This document shows, piece after piece, positions 5,228-6,481 of a stretch of 6,481 nucleotides of DNA. Numbering within the stretch: position 1 is the first letter of the stretch; each line of letters starts with the position of its first letter. A program made the translations under genes and the position numbers. The stretch comes from an uncultured Eubacteriales bacterium (GTDB lineage Bacteria; Bacillota; Clostridia; Peptostreptococcales; Anaerovoracaceae): the NCBI GenBank assembly GCA_902793875.1, contig CADBFL010000101.1:1-6481 (forward strand), given 5' to 3'. A model generated the notes under the pieces. It did no database searches. It saw only the letters and a program-made list of their open reading frames with translations, and was not told the origin of the DNA.

Positions 5228-6313
5228 ATGGAAAAGAAAAACGACAGGCTATTCATCATAATAGCCGGAGTCGTCATCGGCATCATCGCCGCGGGACTTG
5301 CCTTCCTCGGAAACCCTAAGAACATGGGCTTCTGCATCGCTTGCTTCCTGCGCGATACCGCCGGCGGACTCGGACTCCACAAGGCTCCTCCGGTTCAGTA
5401 CATCAGACCGGAGATCATCGGGATCGTCATCGGCGCTTTCTGCGCGGCCTTCGCAAAGAAGGAATTCGGTTCCAAAGGAGGTTCCGCTCCTATGACGAGA
5501 TTCGTCCTCGGATTCTTCGCGATGGTAGGATGTCTCATGTTCCTCGGCTGCCCGTTCAGGATGATCCTGAGACTGGCCGGCGGAGACATGAACGCGATCT
5601 TCGGACTCATCGGATTCGTGATCGGCATCTTCTGCGGCATCTTCTTCCTCAAGAACGGCTACAGCCTTAAGAGGACATACAGCCTCACAAAGTATGAGGG
5701 CTACTGGATGCCTGTGCTCGAGGTAGTGACATTCATCCTGCTCCTCGCGAAGCCTGCATTCATCGCGTTCTCCGAAGAAGGCCCTGGTTCGATGCATGCT
5801 GCGATCGGTATCGCTCTCGCTGCGGGACTCATCGTCGGCGTTCTCGCTCAGAGGACAAGACTGTGCATGGTCGGCGGAATGAGAGACCTCGTCCTCTTCA
5901 AAGAGACAAGGCTCCTGTGGGGATTCATCGCCATCCTCGCTTCGGCTCTCGTGACCAACCTTATCCTCGGCGGATTCAATTTCGGATTTGCCGATCAGCC
6001 GGTGGCTCACACTGACGGTCTCTGGAACTGCCTCGGCATGCTGCTCGTAGGATTCGCCTGCGTGCTCCTCGGCGGATGCCCGCTCAGACAGCTCGTAATG
6101 TCCGGCGAAGGAAACGCCGACAGCGCAGTGACAGTTCTCGGCCTCCTGGTCGGAGCTGCGTTCTGCCACAACTTCGGACTCGCTTCCAGCCCTGAAGGCC
6201 CTACGCCTGCAGGCAAGATCGCCGTCATCATCGGCATCGTGGTCGTCTGCGCGATCGGAGTGCTCAACACCTATGTGAAGGAATCCGCTGCCGAAGCCAA
6301 AGACGCCGCGTAA
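5228..6313 (+). CDS. yedE: YedE-family (YeeE/YedE) putative selenium transporter
   Basis: 361-residue polytopic membrane protein of the YeeE/YedE sulfur-transport family; paired with YedF, such proteins are linked to selenium metabolism. There are about nine or more hydrophobic segments starting at residue 8. Two halves repeat the same Cys motifs: NMGFCIACFLRD (32-43) with RTRLCMVGGMRD (209-220), and GCLMFLGCPFRM (101-112) with ACVLLGGCPLRQL (277-289). This is an internal duplication with pseudo-twofold symmetry. Cys36, 39, 102, 108, 213, 278 and 284 likely line the path; in the thiosulfate channel YeeE conserved Cys residues relay the substrate. The ATG at 5228 has GGAGG 8 bases upstream; an in-frame start at 5192 has none. 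Promoter at 5137-5165. The substrate is inferred from the family and the neighbouring yedF; thiosulfate or another sulfur species remains possible. Confidence 0.9.
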   Translation: MEKKNDRLFIIIAGVVIGIIAAGLAFLGNPKNMGFCIACFLRDTAGGLGLHKAPPVQYIRPEIIGIVIGAFCAAFAKKEFGSKGGSAPMTRFVLGFFAMVGCLMFLGCPFRMILRLAGGDMNAIFGLIGFVIGIFCGIFFLKNGYSLKRTYSLTKYEGYWMPVLEVVTFILLLAKPAFIAFSEEGPGSMHAAIGIALAAGLIVGVLAQRTRLCMVGGMRDLVLFKETRLLWGFIAILASALVTNLILGGFNFGFADQPVAHTDGLWNCLGMLLVGFACVLLGGCPLRQLVMSGEGNADSAVTVLGLLVGAAFCHNFGLASSPEGPTPAGKIAVIIGIVVVCAIGVLNTYVKESAAEAKDAA

Positions 6314-6329
6314 GCAAAGGAGGCTCATA

Positions 6330-6481
6330 ATGGTAGACGCCAGAGGACTTTCGTGCCCTATGCCTGTGATCATGACCCAGAACGCGATGAAGAGCAAGGA
6401 GAACTACTATGAAGTCATGGTGGACGCTCCGGCTCCTCTCGAAAACGTGTCGCGCTATGCGCGCAGCCAGGGTTACATGGT
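6330..6481 (+). CDS. yedF: YedF/TusA-like selenium metabolism protein, 3'-truncated by window edge
   Basis: The first 50 residues of a SirA/TusA-fold protein, running open off the window. It begins VDARGLSCPMPVIMTQNAMK, with the TusA signature CPxP at residues 9-12; the Cys carries persulfide or selenium in this family. After the beta strand EVMVDAPAPLENVSRYARSQGYMV the reading is cut. Full YedF proteins of the selenium type are about 200 residues with a second DsrE-like domain; whether that domain is present cannot be seen here, so a plain TusA of about 75 residues is possible. AAAGGAGG at 6316-6323 lies 6 bases before the ATG, and the gap from yedE is only 16 bases, so the two are surely one transcript. 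It probably accepts selenium or sulfur imported by YedE. Confidence 0.85.
   Translation, partial: MVDARGLSCPMPVIMTQNAMKSKENYYEVMVDAPAPLENVSRYARSQGYM

Noticed and set aside
5249..6397. Long open frame on the minus strand across yedE and yedF
   Set aside because: It is the highly charged complement of a membrane protein gene, a typical antisense shadow, and crosses two genes with clear motifs.

Overview
The window looks like part of the chromosome of an anaerobic, amino-acid-fermenting member of the Firmicutes, probably class Clostridia. The grounds are strong AGGAGG-type ribosome binding sites, a GHKL-type AgrC-like sensor kinase, a Nif11-type leader peptide, and a homologue of the N-terminal part of the D-proline reductase proprotein (PrdA) beside a selenium-linked YedE/YedF pair. 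By eye the base composition is moderately GC-rich. The taxonomic call is an inference; no rRNA or other marker is present.

Layout. Bases 1-725 (+) hold the C-terminal part of a sensor histidine kinase. A histidinol-phosphate-aminotransferase-like enzyme (790-2001, -) converges on it. A 107-base divergent region (2002-2108) carries apparently back-to-back promoters and a striking operator-like pair of GTATATAC octamers. It leads into a tight + strand unit: a MazE/AbrB-type antitoxin (2109-2351), a MazF/PemK-like protein with zero spacing (2352-2660), then coaBC for coenzyme A synthesis 15 bases later (2676-3953). After a 104-base gap comes a Nif11-leader peptide with a GG cleavage motif and a Cys/Trp-rich C-terminal segment (4058-4489). 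A strong bidirectional terminator (4507-4549) separates it from the converging PrdA-N-terminal-like gene (4595-5008, -). A 219-base divergent region with a good + promoter and two inverted repeats leads to a YedE-family transporter (5228-6313) and the start of YedF/TusA-like (6330 to the window end).

How the genes may work together. YedE and YedF probably form a selenium (or reactive sulfur) import and handling module. Clostridial D-proline reductase is a selenoenzyme, so a free-standing PrdA-like N-terminal domain divergently transcribed from this pair fits a selenium/proline theme. The mazEF-like pair and coaBC are placed to be co-transcribed from the mazE promoter. The Nif11-leader gene has no modification enzyme or transporter in the window, so it is either an orphan RiPP precursor or a secreted or metal-binding small protein.

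Most notable: the Nif11-leader protein with its C-H-C-C, six-Trp core; the isolated PrdA N-terminal domain next to selenium genes; a MazF-like protein in which both canonical catalytic residues appear to be replaced; the twin-octamer operator; and a roughly 30-residue insertion inside the CoaB half of CoaBC.
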